DNA of 64,000 bases, taken from positions 1,240,001 through 1,304,000 of the forward strand of contig NZ_CP051682.1 of assembly GCF_012849215.1 (NCBI RefSeq), given 5' to 3'. The DNA comes from Mucilaginibacter robiniae (GTDB lineage: Bacteria > Bacteroidota > Bacteroidia > Sphingobacteriales > Sphingobacteriaceae). This document shows, piece after piece, positions 62,545-64,000 of the stretch. The translations under genes were made by a program, and so were the position numbers. The stretch's first letter is position 1. Every line of letters starts with the position of its first letter. The notes below the pieces were generated by a model that was given only the letters and a program-made list of their open reading frames with translations, was not told the DNA's origin and ran no database searches.

Positions 62545-62899
62545 CCATTACCGGGAAAGCGACCGTCATCACATGGACCCTGGACAAAGACGTTCCGGAA
62601 ACTATGCCTGTTGCTTTTATGCGTCAGTGCCTGAAAAAAATGAAGCGGTGTACAGCTGAATACTTAACGGTCAGCATGTAGCGCATGGGTATTATAACCT
62701 TCCTCTTATCCGCATGTGGTTAACTTAATCCCAAAAGTACAGTTTACTGCGTTTAGATTCAGCCGGATCTTTCTGTTACTTCCCAATTCCTGGTATAAGT
62801 GGAGAATACGGAACCCGTGACCACTAAATTATGTAAATCAGGGATCAATTGTTCTGAAACAATTTGACCAAGCTAATTTATTGATTATAGGGATGTAGT
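62545..62899. other. Intergenic region between the toxin gene and the IS3 remnant
   Basis: No gene can be supported in these 355 bases. A 46-residue open stretch (ITGKATVITWTLDKD...) could be a degraded remnant but has no recognisable family. A short hairpin AATTGTT-CTGA-AACAATT lies at 62847-62864. It is likely scar sequence between mobile elements. Confidence 0.45.
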
Positions 62900-63130
62900 T
62901 CAACATAGCCTTAACACAAGCATATAATCAAAAGAGCACATAATCATATGGTCAAGGCCTCCGTATTTTCCAAGTTCAAGCAACTTATCGATAGTTTCAG
63001 AGTCATCTCTCACATTCCTATAGTAATACATGGATTTGGGTAGACTAACTACCCCGCAAGCCCTGCTGATACTTACCGTATAACTTTCCATTAAGTAAGC
63101 AACCATGTCTTTGCGCTGGCAGGGCTTCAA
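62900..63130 (-). pseudogene. IS3 orfB, N-terminal fragment
   Basis: The start MKPCQRKDMVAYLMESYTVS and SISRACGVVSLPKSMYYY is the normal HTH_21-type beginning of IS3 OrfB. After about residue 56 (LLELGKYGG) similarity is lost and the frame ends soon. The integrase core is missing. Confidence 0.8.
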
Positions 63131-63396
63131 AACTTTTTTGAGAGTACGTCCTTGAGCATCTTATTGTCCAGCGCCAGTTCCGCATACATCTGCTTCAGTT
63201 TGCGGTTTTCTTCTTCCAGCTCTTTTAGACGCTTCAGCTCCTGAGCATCCATGCCAGAATACTTCTTTCTCCAGTTGTAAAAAGTGGATTTGTGAATGTT
63301 CAGTTCCCGGCAGATATCCTTTAAGTCGCGGCCACCTTCATACTCTTTGATGGCCTTTACAATCTGGGCTTCGCTAATGACCACAGGGTTCTTCAT
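63127..63396 (-). CDS. IS3 orfA, HTH transposase subunit
   Basis: The 89-residue product has a helix-turn-helix (ICRELNIHKSTFYNWRKKY) and a leucine-zipper-type coiled coil (LKRLKELEEENRKLKQMYAEL), the standard OrfA. Its end carries the A6G slippery site, where a -1 shift would produce OrfAB. Confidence 0.9.
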   Translation of the reverse strand: MKNPVVISEAQIVKAIKEYEGGRDLKDICRELNIHKSTFYNWRKKYSGMDAQELKRLKELEEENRKLKQMYAELALDNKMLKDVLSKKF

Positions 63397-63461
63397 CGTT
63401 TGACTGTTTAAAGTTAAGACTTTTCGTCCTTTAAGCAGTCCGGTTTTTAGGAGGGGTTACA

Positions 63462-63638
63462 GAGAAGACCGCCCTAATATTTAATGAGAAAGGTTACGCT
63501 GGAACTTCATTAACTGATCTCATACATGCCACTGATCTATCTAAAGGATGCATTTACAACAGCTTCAAGAATAAAGATTAAATTGCGTTGGCTGCGTTCG
63601 AATACAATACGAACAGGCTGACCCGCGTTTGTTACTGA
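63462..63638 (+). pseudogene. TetR-family regulator fragment
   Basis: Read from 63462 the frame gives EKTALIFNEKGYAGTSLTDL and LSKGCIYNSFKNKD, the TetR HTH. A TAA at 63579-63581 is followed by IALAAFEYNTNRL and a further stop. It is the remainder of a regulator broken by the IS3 insertion at 63461 and by a nonsense mutation at the Glu that normally follows NKD. Confidence 0.8.
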
Positions 63639-63870
63639 CGTTAATTAAAATGAGCCTTGTACTTTAAGTCGGCGTGTAATGACAGTTTCCATTTATTGTA
63701 TCATCCGGAAACATGAGCTTTTTCTACATGAAAATGTACTTCCTAACCGCAAATGTTCCGCGGCTAGTTTCAGTTGTAAGTGGATAAAGAATTGATGCCG
63801 TCACGAGTCACTTCTCTGCGGTTGCAGGATAAGCTGGTTCATTTAAATCACGAGACACTTGAATAGCAAT

Positions 63871-64000
63871 TTACATTTTCATGCCACCCTGCTTTTTACC
63901 GATGAAAAAATAAGCGATTGATAATGGCATGAATACAATATTGAGTACGGTTTTATAGTTCCAGGCAAACACTTTTTGATGCATATCTGATGCTGTATGT
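63871..64000 (-). CDS. C-terminus of a possible permease (partial)
   Basis: The last 42 residues of an open frame entering from beyond the window read HTASDMHQKVFAWNYKTVLN, then IVFMPLSIAYFFIGKK and a TAA at 63871. The AWNYKTVLN-helix ending resembles COG0701-type metal permeases. The assignment rests on a short stretch and is tentative. Confidence 0.4.
   Translation of the reverse strand, partial: HTASDMHQKVFAWNYKTVLNIVFMPLSIAYFFIGKKQGGMKM

Larger units (their letters stand above)
62900..63461 (-). mobile_element. IS3-family remnant
   Basis: It holds a complete orfA and the first ~60 codons of orfB; the catalytic domain of orfB is missing. The 5' end appears to be TGTAACCCCTCC, read leftwards from 63461, which fits the TG start of IS3 ends. 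The slippery A6G at 63133-63139 is kept. The element is inactive. It is inserted in a TetR-type gene. Confidence 0.8.
48838..64000. mobile_element. Decayed integrative (ICE-like) element next to tRNA-Ser; right end not defined
   Basis: From the tRNA onwards the gene set changes to integrase, excisionase-like protein, DUF4099-like, ArdC-like, M23 and TraG-type genes, with visibly higher G+C than the core region. IS21 and IS3 elements interrupt it. No second copy of the tRNA 3' end is found in the window, so the right end is either further on or lost. Whether the toxin-antitoxin pair and the genes after it belong to the element is uncertain. Confidence 0.65.

Noticed and set aside
62545..62700. 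A short coding remnant downstream of the AbiEii gene
   Set aside because: The 46-residue open stretch has no start site of its own and no recognisable family.

Overview
The window looks like a chromosomal segment of a Bacteroidota bacterium of the Sphingobacteriaceae type (Mucilaginibacter/Pedobacter-like). The evidence is a SusC/SusD pair, TonB-linked receptors, promoters of the TTG-N20-TAnnTTTG type, bacillithiol-type BshA, and AT-rich coding sequence with few Shine-Dalgarno sites. No species can be named from sequence reading alone.

Layout. Bases 1-982 are the 5' part (transposase N-terminal end) of an IS1182-type element, which has a second, complete copy at 24553-26295 in the same orientation. 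Between the copies lies a housekeeping block: a lipocalin-like lipoprotein, bshA, a serine hydrolase, an amidohydrolase, mutL, two rhomboid proteases, an endonuclease/exonuclease/phosphatase-fold protein, cysS, a SurA-like chaperone with a MoxR ATPase, rdgB, an OstA-like protein, tilS and a FecA-like TonB receptor. From 26.3 to 48.8 kb come a 2-oxoglutarate/Fe(II) oxygenase, a large glutamine-rich secreted protein, a thioredoxin lipoprotein, cbpA/cbpM chaperones, a SusC/SusD pair without enzymes, a short-chain dehydrogenase, an ergothioneine cluster (egtD, egtB and an ABC transporter resembling EgtUV), cdaA, a Gfo/Idh/MocA oxidoreductase, a polyprenyl diphosphate synthase and tRNA-Ser(GGA).

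Just downstream of the tRNA the sequence becomes richer in G+C and its gene content changes to that of a decayed integrative (ICE-like) element. It holds a tyrosine recombinase, an excisionase-like HTH protein, a bacterial-PH membrane protein, a Toprim-like protein, a DUF4099-like protein, an ArdC-like protein, a frameshifted M23 peptidase, two tandem paralogues and the last ~135 residues of a TraG/VirD4-type coupling protein. An IS21-family element cuts off the coupling protein and, on its other side, the end of a beta-propeller gene, so the transfer genes once upstream are gone. Beyond lie a truncated VOC protein, an XRE-DUF6922/AbiEii toxin-antitoxin pair, an IS3 remnant inserted in a TetR pseudogene, and the end of a possible permease gene.

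The most notable system is the egtV-egtU-egtB-egtD operon (39681-44392). Ergothioneine synthesis genes are translationally packed with an EgtUV/OpuF-like ABC transporter whose substrate-binding domain appears to be circularly permuted: its canonical C-terminal half precedes its N-terminal half. With bshA elsewhere in the window, the organism probably uses both bacillithiol and ergothioneine. All functions are inferred from motifs read by eye; no database search was run.
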